Notes under the pieces: model-generated | What the model saw: only the letters and a program-made list of their open reading frames with translations | Databases searched by the model: none | Told to the model about the DNA's origin: nothing | DNA from: Bradyrhizobium sp. CCGB01 | GTDB lineage: Bacteria; Pseudomonadota; Alphaproteobacteria; Rhizobiales; Xanthobacteraceae | Direction of reading: 5' to 3' | DNA length: 64,000 bases | NCBI RefSeq assembly: GCF_024199795.1 | Contig: NZ_JANADK010000001.1 | Span: 6,262,001 to 6,326,000 of the forward strand | Shown here: positions 9,544 to 17,772 of the stretch, in pieces | Numbering within the stretch: position 1 is the first letter of the stretch | Layout: each line of letters starts with the position of its first letter | Translations under genes and position numbers: made by a program

Positions 9544-10317
9544 ATGTCGGTCCCGACACTACCGCTCAACCGTCTCCGCCAGCTCTGGCGCGAGGGCCGC
9601 CCGGCCTTCGGCGCGATCGCGACGATCCCGAGCGTGCAGATGGTGCAGATCATGGCGCGCTCGCTCGACTGGATCATCGTCGATCTCGAGCATGGCCCGA
9701 TTGGACTGACCGAAGCGCACGCGATGATCGCGGCCACCACCGGCACGCCATGCACGCCCCTGGTGCGGATCGCGGCGAACGAGCCGTGGCTTGCAAAGGC
9801 GCCGATGGACATCGGCGCCTTCGGCATCAATTTCCCGATGATCACCAATCGCGCCGAAGCCGAGAAGGCGGTGCGCAGCGTGCGCTATCCGCCACGCGGC
9901 GACCGTCTCTGGGGTCCCTTCCACGCGCCGTTCCGCTGGGGCCAGTCGATGCCGGACTACATGGCCGCGGCCGACGACGAGATGATCTGCATGATCACCA
10001 TCGAGCATGTCGATGCCGTCAACCGCATCGACGAGATCATGGCGACGCCGGGCATCGACGTCGCGGTGATCGGCCCCGGCGATCTCGCGACATCCATCAA
10101 CAAGCGCGGGCAGATGGACGATCCGGAATTGCTGGAGCTGGTCGCCCGCGCCGAGGCCGGCATCCTCAAAAGCGGCGTGCCGATCGGCGGCGTCGCCCGC
10201 ACCGCCGACCAGGCCAACCAGCTGATCGACCGCGGCTACCGCGCGATCGCCCTCGGTTTCGACTGGTCGCTGTTCCAGCGCGGCATCATGGCCGCATTCG
10301 ACGGCATCAGGCGCTGA
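9544..10317 (+). CDS. HpcH/HpaI-type class II pyruvate aldolase
   Basis: 257 residues, close to the 4-hydroxy-2-oxoheptanedioate aldolase family, which cleaves 2-oxo-4-hydroxy acids to pyruvate and an aldehyde with a divalent metal. Recognisable pieces are VDLEHGPIG (metal/pyruvate region), a Gly-rich GAFGINFPM segment, the YPPRGDR loop and VAVIGPGDLA near the C-terminus. The catalytic metal ligands Glu and Asp are present in FDWS- and EH-type segments. It starts 62 bp after murI and is followed by a cupin gene on the same strand. The physiological substrate cannot be read, as no other homoprotocatechuate genes are near. Confidence 0.88.
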   Translation: MSVPTLPLNRLRQLWREGRPAFGAIATIPSVQMVQIMARSLDWIIVDLEHGPIGLTEAHAMIAATTGTPCTPLVRIAANEPWLAKAPMDIGAFGINFPMITNRAEAEKAVRSVRYPPRGDRLWGPFHAPFRWGQSMPDYMAAADDEMICMITIEHVDAVNRIDEIMATPGIDVAVIGPGDLATSINKRGQMDDPELLELVARAEAGILKSGVPIGGVARTADQANQLIDRGYRAIALGFDWSLFQRGIMAAFDGIRR

Positions 10318-10384
10318 ACAGGCCGATTGCCACCTTGCCGGGAATGGCGGCGCTGCTAGGGTCGGCCGTTCCAGGGAGGAAACA

Positions 10385-10783
10385 ATGCCTAAAAAGACTT
10401 TGCTCGCTCTGACCTTCGCCAGCCTTGCCTTCACCGGCCTCGCCTTCACGGCCCTTGCCCAGCAGCCCGGCATCAAGCGCACCCCGCTGCAGAAGATCGA
10501 ATTTCCGGACGGTTACACGACCGTCACCGCCATCGCCGAGGTCCCGCCAGGCGGCGCCGCCGGCCGGCACACCCACCCCGGCGTCGAGACGGGCTACGTT
10601 CTGGAGGGCGAAGTCGAACTGCTTGTTGACGGACAGCCGGCAAAGCAGTTGAAGGCGGGCGATTCCTATGTGATCCCGGCGGGCGTCGTGCACGACGCCA
10701 AGACTCACGGCGATAAGCCTCTGAAAATAATAGGTATTTATATTTTCGACAAAACCAAGCCGCTGGCCACGCCGGCGCCTTGA
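10385..10783 (+). CDS. Exported single-domain cupin
   Basis: 132 residues with a signal peptide of about 25 residues ending ALAQQ. One conserved cupin barrel follows: motif 1 is GRHTHPGVETGYVLEGE (two His and one Glu metal ligands) and motif 2 is PAGVVHDAKT (third His). GGAGGAAAC precedes the ATG. The barrel probably binds a metal in the periplasm, but no catalytic assignment is possible because such small cupins range from sensors to dioxygenases. It follows the aldolase by 67 bp and may be co-transcribed with it. Confidence 0.85.
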   Translation: MPKKTLLALTFASLAFTGLAFTALAQQPGIKRTPLQKIEFPDGYTTVTAIAEVPPGGAAGRHTHPGVETGYVLEGEVELLVDGQPAKQLKAGDSYVIPAGVVHDAKTHGDKPLKIIGIYIFDKTKPLATPAP

Positions 10784-10890
10784 TGGTGCGGCGAACCGAC
10801 CGGGCCCAACCGGGTTGGTTCGTGCTAGAGCGGGCGGCGAGCGGAACCCTGCTCGCTGCACATATTTTAATCCGCGGGAACCGGAGAGCG

Positions 10891-11658
10891 ATGCGCGGGA
10901 AAGCCAGGACCATTTCACTGCCGCGCCGCCTGATTTGCGACCTCATGCGCGCGTCGATGGACGTGCCGTTCGTTTCGCTCTCCCGTTCGCTCGATATCCG
11001 CCCCCTGCTGGAGGCCCGCGCGGGCGCGATGGAGCCGGCCGGCTGGGCCGCGATATTCGTCAAGGCCTTCGCCATCGTGGCCAGGGACGAGCCGGTCTTG
11101 CGCACCGTCTACGCCAAATGGCCCTGGCCGATGCTCTACGAATTGCCGAACAGCGTGGCGTCGGTAGCGATCGCCCGGGTCGAGGACGGCGAGGAATGCG
11201 TGATGCCGCAGCGAATCGCGGCCCCCGAGGCCATGGCGCTGGCCGCGGTCGATGCCGAGATCCGGCGCGCCAAGACGGCCCCGATCGAGGACGTCCCGAT
11301 GTTCCGCAAGATCATGCGGGCGACCCGCCTGCCGCTGCCGCTACGGCGCCTGTCCTGGGCGATCGGGCTCAATTTCGGCCGACAGCGGGGCAACTGGTTC
11401 GGCAGCTTCGCGGTGAGCTCGGTGGCCGCCTATGGCGGCGGCGAGCTCCATCCGGTCACGCCGGGCCCCTACATCGTCAGTTATGGGGTGGTCGAGCCCG
11501 ACCAGACCATCCATGTCGTCATCCGCTGGGATCACAGGGTCACCGACGCCGCCCCGATCGCCCGGGTTCTGACCCGGCTGGAACAGGTCCTGAACACTGA
11601 AATCGCTGCCGAATTACGGACGGCAGGCCCGAAGCCGATCCGGGCCGTAGCGACCTGA
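10891..11658 (+). CDS. 2-oxoacid dehydrogenase-type acyltransferase domain protein, no lipoyl domain
   Basis: 255 residues consisting only of a catalytic-domain fold like dihydrolipoamide acyltransferases. The segment [17 protein letters not shown] carries the catalytic His and Asp of the family signature, but the usual Gly after Asp is Ala. The [10 protein letters not shown] segment matches the conserved strand around the active-site Ser/Thr. No lipoyl or E1-binding domain precedes it. The start at 10891 is chosen for GGAG eight bases upstream and because the longer frame begins inside the cupin stop. Possibly a free-standing acyltransferase on a CoA thioester; its substrate is unknown. Confidence 0.75.
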   Translation: MRGKARTISLPRRLICDLMRASMDVPFVSLSRSLDIRPLLEARAGAMEPAGWAAIFVKAFAIVARDEPVLRTVYAKWPWPMLYELPNSVASVAIARVEDGEECVMPQRIAAPEAMALAAVDAEIRRAKTAPIEDVPMFRKIMRATRLPLPLRRLSWAIGLNFGRQRGNWFGSFAVSSVAAYGGGELHPVTPGPYIVSYGVVEPDQTIHVVIRWDHRVTDAAPIARVLTRLEQVLNTEIAAELRTAGPKPIRAVAT

Positions 11659-11675
11659 TTTTACGGCCATTCGCA

Positions 11676-11704
11676 TTGACAGAACGGCCTACATTCCCCT
11701 AAAA
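11676..11704 (+). promoter_or_regulatory. Probable sigma-70 promoter of rpsD
   Basis: A perfect TTGACA at 11676 is followed after 17 bases by CTAAAA, a weak -10. It sits about 150 bp before the rpsD start, leaving a long leader in which ribosomal protein S4 could act, though no S4-binding structure is recognised here. Confidence 0.5.
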
Positions 11705-11857
11705 GCCGCCTGCTCGCGGGCCGATTTCGGCCCGCGAAGCGTTTCGCGACCCGTGGTCCTGTCCCCTATGCTTTGGGGATCGGACCTGTCGGTGCCGGGC
11801 CCAGCCCGTCACACAGGAGGGCGCGTTTCCTCAAACCATGTACCTGAAGAGGACGCG

Positions 11858-12475
11858 ATGACTAAGCGCAGTGAGGCGAAGTACAAGATCGATCGCCGTA
11901 TGGGCCAGAACATCTGGGGCCGCCCGAAGAGCCCCGTGAACCGCCGCGAATACGGCCCCGGCCAGCACGGCCAGCGCCGCAAGGGCAAGCTCTCCGACTT
12001 CGGCGTGCAGCTGCGCGCCAAGCAGAAGCTGAAGGGCTACTACGCCAACATTTCCGAGCGCCAGTTCCACGGCATCTATGTCGAGGCGAGCCGCCTCAAG
12101 GGTGACACCGGCGAGAACCTGATCGGCCTCTTGGAGCGTCGTCTCGACGCGGTCGTGTACCGCGCCAAGTTCGTCTCCACGATCTTCGCCGCGCGCCAGT
12201 TCATCAACCACGGCCACATCAAGGTGAACGGCCGCAAGGTCAACATCTCGAGCTACCAGCTCAAGGTCGGCGACGTGATCGAGGTCAAGGAAGCCTCCAA
12301 GCAGCTCGCCCACGTGCTCGAAGCCAGCCAGCTCTCCGAGCGCGACATTCCCGATTATCTCGAAGTCGACCACGGCAAGATGACCGCGAAGTATGCGCGC
12401 ATCCCCGGCCTCTCCGACGTGCCGTTCCCGGTGCAGATGGAGCCGCATCTGGTCGTCGAATTCTATTCGCGCTGA
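11858..12475 (+). CDS. rpsD: 30S ribosomal protein S4
   Basis: 205 residues, normal length. The sequence starts [16 protein letters not shown] and contains the S4 N-terminal domain followed by the S4 RNA-binding motif ([15 protein letters not shown] and [13 protein letters not shown]), ending with VEFYSR. It nucleates assembly of the small subunit body. A typical alphaproteobacterial feature is its location away from the alpha operon. The start at 11858 is preferred over an upstream ATG, as GAGGA precedes it and the family begins here. It is followed by a strong terminator. Confidence 0.98.
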   Translation: MTKRSEAKYKIDRRMGQNIWGRPKSPVNRREYGPGQHGQRRKGKLSDFGVQLRAKQKLKGYYANISERQFHGIYVEASRLKGDTGENLIGLLERRLDAVVYRAKFVSTIFAARQFINHGHIKVNGRKVNISSYQLKVGDVIEVKEASKQLAHVLEASQLSERDIPDYLEVDHGKMTAKYARIPGLSDVPFPVQMEPHLVVEFYSR

Positions 12476-12496
12476 TAGTTCGGCAGATCGACATTC

Positions 12497-12523
12497 AAAG
12501 GCCCCGGTTTTCCGGGGCCTTTT
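12497..12523 (+). terminator. Intrinsic terminator of rpsD
   Basis: An AAAGGCCCCGG stem, TTTT loop and CCGGGGCCTTTT return arm begin 21 bases after the rpsD stop. The perfect 11-bp stem with flanking A and T tracts works on both strands. Confidence 0.93.
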
Positions 12524-12534
12524 CGTTTGGTAAC

Positions 12535-12759
12535 ATGCCATCGATGTCTCGCATGGCCCACCAGTTCGCCAACTCTCTGCCTTCGGCAACGCCAACTGAA
12601 GCGGCGCTTCGAGCGTGGGAGCCCCTCTCCCGCGATGAGCAGATCTGCCGATATCAGGGGCTGTTCGCTCTGCCTGATTGCAATATCTTCACAGCCGGCA
12701 CGCCAGACCAAATCCTCCTCGCCGCGCGACAGCGCGTCGCTCAACGTTCTCGTGGCTAG
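12535..12759 (+). CDS. Small hypothetical protein, uncertain
   Basis: A possible 74-residue protein between the rpsD terminator and the threonine aldolase. The segment WEPLSRDEQICRYQGLFALP looks like ordinary protein with balanced composition, but no family is recognised and no clear ribosome site precedes either ATG (12535 or 12544). A competing minus-strand frame overlaps. Listed only as a candidate. Confidence 0.3.
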   Translation: MPSMSRMAHQFANSLPSATPTEAALRAWEPLSRDEQICRYQGLFALPDCNIFTAGTPDQILLAARQRVAQRSRG

Positions 12760-12822
12760 TACAGGTCATCAGGACACGCACGCAACACGTCGCAATTGTT
12801 CGACCAAATGACGAGACCAGCC

Positions 12823-13890
12823 ATGCTCTACACCCCTCCCCCGATCGATCCCAAAGCGCCGCCGGTGCGCATCAATCTGCTCTCGGACACGCAGACCAGG
12901 CCGACGGCTGCGATGCGCGAGGCGATGGCGCGGGCCGAGGTCGGCGACGAGCAGGTCGGCGACGATCCGACCGTGAATGCGCTGTGCGAGCGCGTCGCCG
13001 CGCTGCTCGGCAAGGAGGCCGCGGTCTACATGCCCTCGGGCACGATGTGCAACGTCACGGCGACGCTGGTGCATTGCCGTCCCGGCGACGAGATCCTTGC
13101 CCACGAGACCGCCCATATCATCGCCCGCGAAGGCGGCGCGCATGCCGCGATCGGCGGCTTCCAGGTCACGCAATTGAAGGGACCCGACGGCCAGTTCACG
13201 CCGGAGACGTTCCGCAAGGCGCTGCACCCGCGCACGCGCTATCAGCCGCCGCAGACCGTGGTCAGCGTCGAGCAGACTGCCAATATCGGCGGCGGCACGA
13301 TCTGGAAGAAGTCCGCGCTCGACGAGATCGTCGCGATCGCCAAGCAACATGGCCTCATCACCCACATGGACGGCGCGCGCCTGCTCAACGCCACCGTGGC
13401 GAGCGGCATCTCCCCGCGCGACATGACCGCGGGGTGGGACTCCGCCTGGATCGACTTCTCCAAGGGGCTGGGTGCGCCGATCGGCGGCGTGCTCGCAGGC
13501 TCGCGCGCTTTCATCGACGCGGTCTGGCAGTGGAAGCAGCGCCTCGGCGGCTCGATGCGGCAGGCCGGCGTCTGTGCGGCCGCCTGCATCTACGCGCTCG
13601 ACCATCATGTCGACCGCCTCGCCGACGACCACGCCAATGCGCGCGCCCTGGCCCGCGGGCTGTCGCAGATCGCGGGCGTCGAGGTGCAGGAGCCCGAGAC
13701 CAATCTCGTGTTCTTCAAGCCTGACGGCGCCGGCATTCCCGGCGACAAGATGGTTGCCGCACTTCGTCAGCGCGGCGTGACGCTCGCGATGATGGACGGC
13801 CGCATCCGCGCCTGCACCCATCTCGACGTCAATGCGAGCCAGATCGAGGAGACGATCGGGCACGTGCGCGAGATCGTGCGCGGGGCGTAA
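12823..13890 (+). CDS. ltaE: Low-specificity L-threonine aldolase family PLP enzyme
   Basis: 355 residues of the beta-eliminating lyase/aldolase group of fold-type I PLP enzymes, splitting L-threonine or allo-threonine to glycine and acetaldehyde. The Schiff-base lysine is in SKGLGAPIGG (about residue 210). NLLSDTQTRPT at the N-terminus and MPSGTMCN bind cofactor phosphate. HMDGARLLNA carries the Asp that contacts the pyridine nitrogen. In-frame starts at 12796 (TTG) and 12808 (ATG) are possible and no Shine-Dalgarno decides. The glycine formed could feed the Gcv system encoded 40 kb away, an inference only. Confidence 0.9.
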   Translation: MLYTPPPIDPKAPPVRINLLSDTQTRPTAAMREAMARAEVGDEQVGDDPTVNALCERVAALLGKEAAVYMPSGTMCNVTATLVHCRPGDEILAHETAHIIAREGGAHAAIGGFQVTQLKGPDGQFTPETFRKALHPRTRYQPPQTVVSVEQTANIGGGTIWKKSALDEIVAIAKQHGLITHMDGARLLNATVASGISPRDMTAGWDSAWIDFSKGLGAPIGGVLAGSRAFIDAVWQWKQRLGGSMRQAGVCAAACIYALDHHVDRLADDHANARALARGLSQIAGVEVQEPETNLVFFKPDGAGIPGDKMVAALRQRGVTLAMMDGRIRACTHLDVNASQIEETIGHVREIVRGA

Positions 13891-13900
13891 GGCTCCGTCT

Positions 13901-13980
13901 CGTAGCCCGGGTGAGCGCAGCGATACCCGGGACGTCACTCGCGGTGACCCCGGATGTCGCTTCGCTCATCCGGGCTACAA
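13901..13980. repeat. Dispersed palindromic repeat, family C
   Basis: Inverted arms CGTAGCCCGGGTGAGCG at the left and CGCTTCGCTCATCCGGGCTAC at the right, enclosing a GC-rich centre, in the gap between two convergent genes. A related element with the same GTAGCCCGGAT arm is at 25061-25136. This is a common Bradyrhizobium-type intergenic palindrome. Confidence 0.75.
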
Positions 13981-13991
13981 GCAAACCGCGA

Positions 13992-15275
13992 TCACCGCCC
14001 CATCGCCTGATAGATCAGCGTCTTCAGCGACAATTGAATCCGGCCGCGCTGTGTCGGGGTCTGCACCATGAAGATCCCGAACAGATCGTCTTCGGGATCG
14101 ATGAAGAAGAACGTGCCGCCGACGCCGTCCCAGCGATATTCGCCAAGCGGCCACGATGTACCCGATGGCACCGAAGTGCGCACGGCAAAGCCGAGGCCGA
14201 AGCCACTCGTCTCGCCTGGGTAATAGTTCTGGTCGCGTGCGATCTTCGTCCCGGGGCCGATGTGGTCCGACGCCATCAGGGCGATGGTCTCGGGCTTGAG
14301 ATAGCGCCGGCCTTCATAGGTGCCGCCATTGAGCAGCATCTGCGCAAAGCGGGCGTAGTCGCCGATCGTGCCGACCATGCCGCCGCCGCCCGATTCCCAT
14401 TTTACCGGCCGTCTGATGTCGCGAACCGGCGTTGTCGGGTTGATGTTGCGATCTTCCGGCATCGGCTCGGCGATGCGCGGGAATTTGGCGGGATCGGCGA
14501 CGAAGAACGCCGTCTCGGTCATGCCGAGCGGATCGAGCAGCCGCTCCTTCTCGAACTGGAGCAGCGTCTTTCCCGAAACCACCTCGACGACGCGGCCAAG
14601 CACGTCGGTGGAAAAGCCGTAATCCCACACGGTGCCCGGCTGCTCGACCAGCGGCAACCTGGCGATCTTCGCGGCGAAGTCGGCGTTGCTGAGATCGCTG
14701 TTGAAGAGATTCGCGTCGGCATAGAGCTCGCGCACCATGCCCCCGCCATACCAGCCGTAAGACAGGCCGGAGGTGTGGCGCATCAGGTCCTTGATCGTGA
14801 CCGGACGATTCACCGGCTCCAGCGCCATCGAAACCTTGCCGTTCTCGGCCTTCTTCTCGACGCCGACCTTCATGCCGGCAAAGGCCGGAATGTATTTCGA
14901 GACGGGATCGTCGAGCGAAAGCTTGCCCTCCTCGACCAGCATCATCGCCATGACCGAGGTGATCGGCTTCGACATCGAATAGAGCCGGAAGATCGTGTCC
15001 GCGCTCATCGACATCTCGGTCGCAACGTCGCGGACGCCGAAATTCTCGAAATAGACCGGTTTGCCGTGCTGCTGGAGCAGCAGGATGGCACCGGGGATCT
15101 TGCCGGTGACGATCTCGTTGCGGATGAAATCCGAGACCTTTGCCAGGCCTTCGGGCGAGAAGGCGCGCGCCGCGCGCCCCTCTGAGCCCGCTTTCGCACC
15201 GACGGCGCCGACCAGAAGAACGAGCGCCGCGATGATCGCGCGGCGCCCGGACCTGTCACTTCTCCATGGCTTCAT
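13992..15275 (-). CDS. Serine hydrolase, class C beta-lactamase-like (paralogue 1)
   Basis: 427 residues with an N-terminal signal/anchor (about residues 11-30). The active-site tetrad S-x-x-K is Ser100-Met-Ser-Lys103. A Tyr-containing LSYGWYG segment stands where the class has Y-x-N. WESGGGGMVGTIGDYARF is the usual region leading to the third motif. The group includes esterases, D-aminopeptidases and penicillin-binding proteins, so calling it a resistance enzyme would be unsafe. Its ATG overlaps the end of the neighbouring paralogue by 20 bases in another frame, implying translational coupling and a shared transcript. Confidence 0.9.
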   Translation of the reverse strand: MKPWRSDRSGRRAIIAALVLLVGAVGAKAGSEGRAARAFSPEGLAKVSDFIRNEIVTGKIPGAILLLQQHGKPVYFENFGVRDVATEMSMSADTIFRLYSMSKPITSVMAMMLVEEGKLSLDDPVSKYIPAFAGMKVGVEKKAENGKVSMALEPVNRPVTIKDLMRHTSGLSYGWYGGGMVRELYADANLFNSDLSNADFAAKIARLPLVEQPGTVWDYGFSTDVLGRVVEVVSGKTLLQFEKERLLDPLGMTETAFFVADPAKFPRIAEPMPEDRNINPTTPVRDIRRPVKWESGGGGMVGTIGDYARFAQMLLNGGTYEGRRYLKPETIALMASDHIGPGTKIARDQNYYPGETSGFGLGFAVRTSVPSGTSWPLGEYRWDGVGGTFFFIDPEDDLFGIFMVQTPTQRGRIQLSLKTLIYQAMGR

Positions 15276-16542
15276 AGACCAACTGCTTCAATGTCCGCTG
15301 CACGCGCTGGCGCTCGGTCGGGGTCTGCTCCAGCAGCACGAAGAACATGTCCTGCTTGGGGTCGATCACGAAATAGCAGCCGGAGGCGCCGTCCCACTTC
15401 AATTCACCGAGATCGCCGGGCGGCGGCGGCTTGGCGTTGCCGGGATCGGTGCGGACTGCAAGGCCAAGGCCGAAGCCAAAACCGTCGCCGGGGAAATAGA
15501 AATAATCGCGATCGACGCCGGAGTTCGGGCCGACCTGATCGGTCACCATCAGCTTGAACGTCTCGGGCTTGAGAATGGTCTTGCCGTCGAGACTGCCGCC
15601 GTTGAGCAGCATCTGCGCAAAGCGCGCATAGTCGGCCATGGTCGTGACCATGCCGCCGCTGGCGAATTGGATCTTCTTGACGACTGTCGGATCGTTGATC
15701 CGGCCGACCCGGAAATCGCTGTCGTTCGGCACCGGCTGCGCCAGCAGCTTCTGCTTCTCGGGGGCGGTGACGAAGAAGCCGGTATCGACCATGCCGAGCG
15801 GACCCAGCAGCTTCTCCTGCTCGATCTCGATCAATGGCTTGCCGGCCGCGATCTCCATCACGCGCGCCAGAATGTCGGTGGAATGGCCGTACTGCCAGAG
15901 CGCGCCCGGCTGGTTGTGCAGCGGCAGCTTTGCGATGCGCTCGGCGAACTCGGCGAGGTCGAAATCGCCGTCATAGATCTTGGCGTCCCGGTAGGCCTTG
16001 CGGACCAGGCTGTCGCCATAGAAGCCATAGGTGACGCCGGAGGTGTGGCGCATCAGGTCGAGCACGGTCATCGGCCGCGTGGGCGGCACCAGTTCGAGCG
16101 ACTTGGAGCCGTCCTCGGCCTTCTTCTCGACGCCGACCTTCACGTTGGCGAACGAAGGAATGTACTTTGAGACGGGATCGTCGAGCTTGATCTTGCCGTC
16201 CTCGATCAACTGCACCGCGACGACGGAGGTGATCGCCTTGCTCATCGAGAACAGGCGGAAAATGGTCTTGTCCGTGATCGGCGCCTTGCTCACCACGTCC
16301 TGCACGCCGAAGGCTTCGCGGAAGACCGGCTTGCCATGCTGCTGGATCAAGACGGTTGCACCGGCGATCTTGCCGGTCGCGACCTCGTTCTTGAAGAACT
16401 CGCCGATCTTGGCGAGCTTGTCCTGATTGAAATGCGCACCGGCGGGAATCTCGTAGGTGCCTTCCGCCTGCGCGAACGACATCGCACCGAGCGACATCAA
16501 CGCGCCATAGACCAACGAGCGCAGTCCAAAATGCAAAATCAT
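15256..16542 (-). CDS. Serine hydrolase, class C beta-lactamase-like (paralogue 2)
   Basis: 428 residues, closely similar along its length to the downstream gene (shared blocks include KVGVEKKAE, LDDPVSKYIP and RFAQMLLNGG). A signal peptide covers about residues 1-26 (ending SFAQAEG). The nucleophile motif is Ser99-Met-Ser-Lys102. Secreted or periplasmic esterase/peptidase-type activity is expected. The ATG at 16542 is chosen because GGGAGGGG lies immediately upstream; the longer frame to 16722 would overlap the macrodomain gene. Clear tandem duplication with paralogue 1. Confidence 0.9.
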   Translation of the reverse strand: MILHFGLRSLVYGALMSLGAMSFAQAEGTYEIPAGAHFNQDKLAKIGEFFKNEVATGKIAGATVLIQQHGKPVFREAFGVQDVVSKAPITDKTIFRLFSMSKAITSVVAVQLIEDGKIKLDDPVSKYIPSFANVKVGVEKKAEDGSKSLELVPPTRPMTVLDLMRHTSGVTYGFYGDSLVRKAYRDAKIYDGDFDLAEFAERIAKLPLHNQPGALWQYGHSTDILARVMEIAAGKPLIEIEQEKLLGPLGMVDTGFFVTAPEKQKLLAQPVPNDSDFRVGRINDPTVVKKIQFASGGMVTTMADYARFAQMLLNGGSLDGKTILKPETFKLMVTDQVGPNSGVDRDYFYFPGDGFGFGLGLAVRTDPGNAKPPPPGDLGELKWDGASGCYFVIDPKQDMFFVLLEQTPTERQRVQRTLKQLVYEAMEK

Positions 16543-16588
16543 ATCCCCTCCCCGGAACATGGTCCGGCGGAGTGTACTGACCGTCCCA

Positions 16589-17140
16589 TCAGGCACAAGG
16601 GCTGCTGTAGCGCGCCAAAACGTCCGTGTGGAGAGCGGCGCTTGTCTCCGAGAAACAACAAAATATGACGCGGGCGACCAGCGGCGCAGCCGGCAGCGCT
16701 TCAATGGTCGCATGAACGGCAATCTTCGCAGCCTGGTCGGCCGGGAAGCGATAGACCCCGGTCGAGATCGCAGGAAAGGCCAGCGAGTTCAGCTCGTTGG
16801 CCTGGGAGAGCTCAAGCGCGCGGCGATAACAGAAGCCCAGCGCCTCGGCTTCGCCGCGGCCACCACCGTGCCAGACGGGGCCGACCGCGTGGATCACATG
16901 GCGCGCGGGCAGAAGGTAGCCCTTGGTGATCCTGGCATCGCCGGTCGGGCATCCGCCGAGCGTCCGGCACTCGGCCAGAAGCTCGGGACCGGCAGCGTCG
17001 TGGATCGCACCATCCACGCCGCCTCCGCCAAGGAGAGACGAATTTGCGGCGTTGACGATGGCGTCAACGCCGAGTGTCGTGATGTCAGCGACGATGACCT
17101 CGAGCTCAGCGCCGCCGATCCGGCGCGTCAGCCGGGTCAA
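16589..17140 (-). CDS. Macrodomain protein, O-acetyl-ADP-ribose deacetylase type
   Basis: 183 residues, a single macrodomain. The ADP-ribose-binding signatures VNAANSSLLGGGGVDGAIH (about 30-48) and AFPAISTGVYRFP (about 125-137) are intact. The family hydrolyses O-acetyl-ADP-ribose or removes ADP-ribose from proteins. It begins three bases after the glutaredoxin stop codon and is almost certainly co-transcribed with it. E. coli YmdB is the nearest well-studied relative by motif; a role in RNase III control is not implied here. Confidence 0.93.
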   Translation of the reverse strand: MTRLTRRIGGAELEVIVADITTLGVDAIVNAANSSLLGGGGVDGAIHDAAGPELLAECRTLGGCPTGDARITKGYLLPARHVIHAVGPVWHGGGRGEAEALGFCYRRALELSQANELNSLAFPAISTGVYRFPADQAAKIAVHATIEALPAAPLVARVIFCCFSETSAALHTDVLARYSSPCA

Positions 17141-17143
17141 GCC

Positions 17144-17470
17144 TCAGGCCGCGACCGCGACGCCCTTCTCGGAGAAGAGCTGCTGCAGTTCGCCGGCCTG
17201 GAACATCTCGCGGACGATATCGCAGCCGCCGATGAACTCGCCCTTCACATAGAGCTGCGGGATGGTCGGCCAGTTCGAGTATTCCTTGATGCCATTACGC
17301 AGTTCAGCGGATTCGAGGACGTTGAGGCCCTTATAGCCAACGCCGATATGGTCGAGAATCTGGACGACCTGGCCGGAGAAACCGCACTGCGGAAATTGCG
17401 GCGTACCCTTCATGAACAGAACCACGTCGTTCGACTTCACTTCGTTGGCGATGAATTCCTCGATGCTCAT
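17144..17470 (-). CDS. grxD: Monothiol glutaredoxin (Grx4 family)
   Basis: 108 residues. The active site is CGFS in [10 protein letters not shown] (about residue 30), with a single cysteine, and the downstream [16 protein letters not shown] matches the glutathione-binding region. These proteins hold and deliver [2Fe-2S] clusters and pair with BolA proteins; a bolA gene lies 4.3 kb away. GGAAGGA precedes the ATG at 17470, ruling out the longer frame. It leads an operon with the macrodomain gene. The 300 bp between it and egtB is a divergent promoter region in which I see no further gene. Confidence 0.96.
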   Translation of the reverse strand: MSIEEFIANEVKSNDVVLFMKGTPQFPQCGFSGQVVQILDHIGVGYKGLNVLESAELRNGIKEYSNWPTIPQLYVKGEFIGGCDIVREMFQAGELQQLFSEKGVAVAA

Positions 17471-17772
17471 ATCCGTGTCCTTCCGGGGCGGAGCCCTCAA
17501 CGATTCCTTCGGGTCGGCTCAGCCGATCTAACCCGATACCTGCCTATATATGTAGCCCAAACCGTTGTGCATCCAAAGTAAAATGGCGGCGAACAGCCGG
17601 CCAACGGCCCCTGGCCGGCCGGTCCAGGCCATGCCGGCCGCATTGCATGATGGAACGAATATCATCGCCGGGCAGGACTTTCATACCGTCACGGAGCCCC
17701 TATCTAGGACAAACCCAGGTTTTGGAACCGGGCAACGCCAACAACGTTCTCTTGTCCTGTCTGGAGAAAAAC

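Noticed and set aside
12463..12744. A 93-codon minus-strand frame after rpsD
   Set aside because: It overlaps the rpsD terminator and the rpsD 3' end, and the translation is Arg-rich without a motif.
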